A stretch of DNA of 5,159 nucleotides from an uncultured Pseudanabaenaceae cyanobacterium (GTDB lineage: Bacteria > Cyanobacteriota > Cyanobacteriia > PCC-9006 > JAAUQQ01): contig CALLPZ010000312.1 in assembly GCA_938015405.1 (NCBI GenBank), forward strand, positions 1-5,159, in the 5' to 3' direction. The position numbers and the translations under genes were made by a program. The notes beneath the pieces are model-generated. The model had not been told where the DNA came from, ran no database searches, and was given only the letters and a program-made list of their open reading frames with translations. Below, one piece after another: positions 5,151 through 5,159 of this stretch; position 1 is the stretch's first letter; every line of letters starts with the position of its first letter.

Positions 5151-5159
5151 TTAAGACAA

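Noticed and set aside
1..5159. CRISPR array, insertion sequence, toxin-antitoxin or defence island
   Set aside because: There are no regularly spaced repeats, no transposase, no terminal inverted repeats and no small paired toxin-antitoxin frames; the dynamin gene alone is not sufficient to claim a defence system.

Overview
The window reads as cyanobacterial chromosome. Five exact copies of the HIP1 octamer GCGATCGC (starts at 628, 1557, 2367, 2808 and 3844) occur in about 5.2 kb. The proteins are of types common in cyanobacteria: a HstK-like kinase-fold/GAF signalling protein, a dynamin-like GTPase, a small Cys-motif membrane protein, a cupin, and a 1-Cys peroxiredoxin resembling Synechocystis slr1198. 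The genus cannot be read from the sequence.

Layout. Positions 1-953 (minus) hold the N-terminal 317 codons of a gene that leaves the window on the left; its kinase-fold domain has lost key catalytic residues and is followed by the start of a GAF domain. Positions 954-1367 are non-coding and contain a candidate intrinsic terminator (about 1130-1166, minus) for the next gene. Positions 1368-3092 (minus) encode a 574-residue bacterial dynamin-like GTPase. Positions 3229-3597 (minus) encode a 122-residue single-domain cupin, and 3648-3947 (minus) a 99-residue membrane protein with a Cys/His motif, probably started at TTG. Positions 3948-4493 are a 546-bp divergent non-coding region, and 4494-5135 (plus) encode a complete 1-Cys peroxiredoxin. 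A consensus Shine-Dalgarno at 5145-5150 suggests another plus-strand gene starting at the right edge.

How the genes relate. The Cys-motif protein, cupin and dynamin genes lie on one strand in the order 3947 to 1368, with gaps of 50 and 136 bp. They could be co-transcribed, but no shared function is evident. The peroxiredoxin is divergent and has a long leader with a strong hairpin (4375-4424) and a dyad over a candidate promoter. That leader, the apparent pseudokinase and the short repeat around the cupin start are the points most worth a second look. No mobile element, CRISPR array, tRNA or rRNA was recognised, and nothing amounts to a demonstrably new system.
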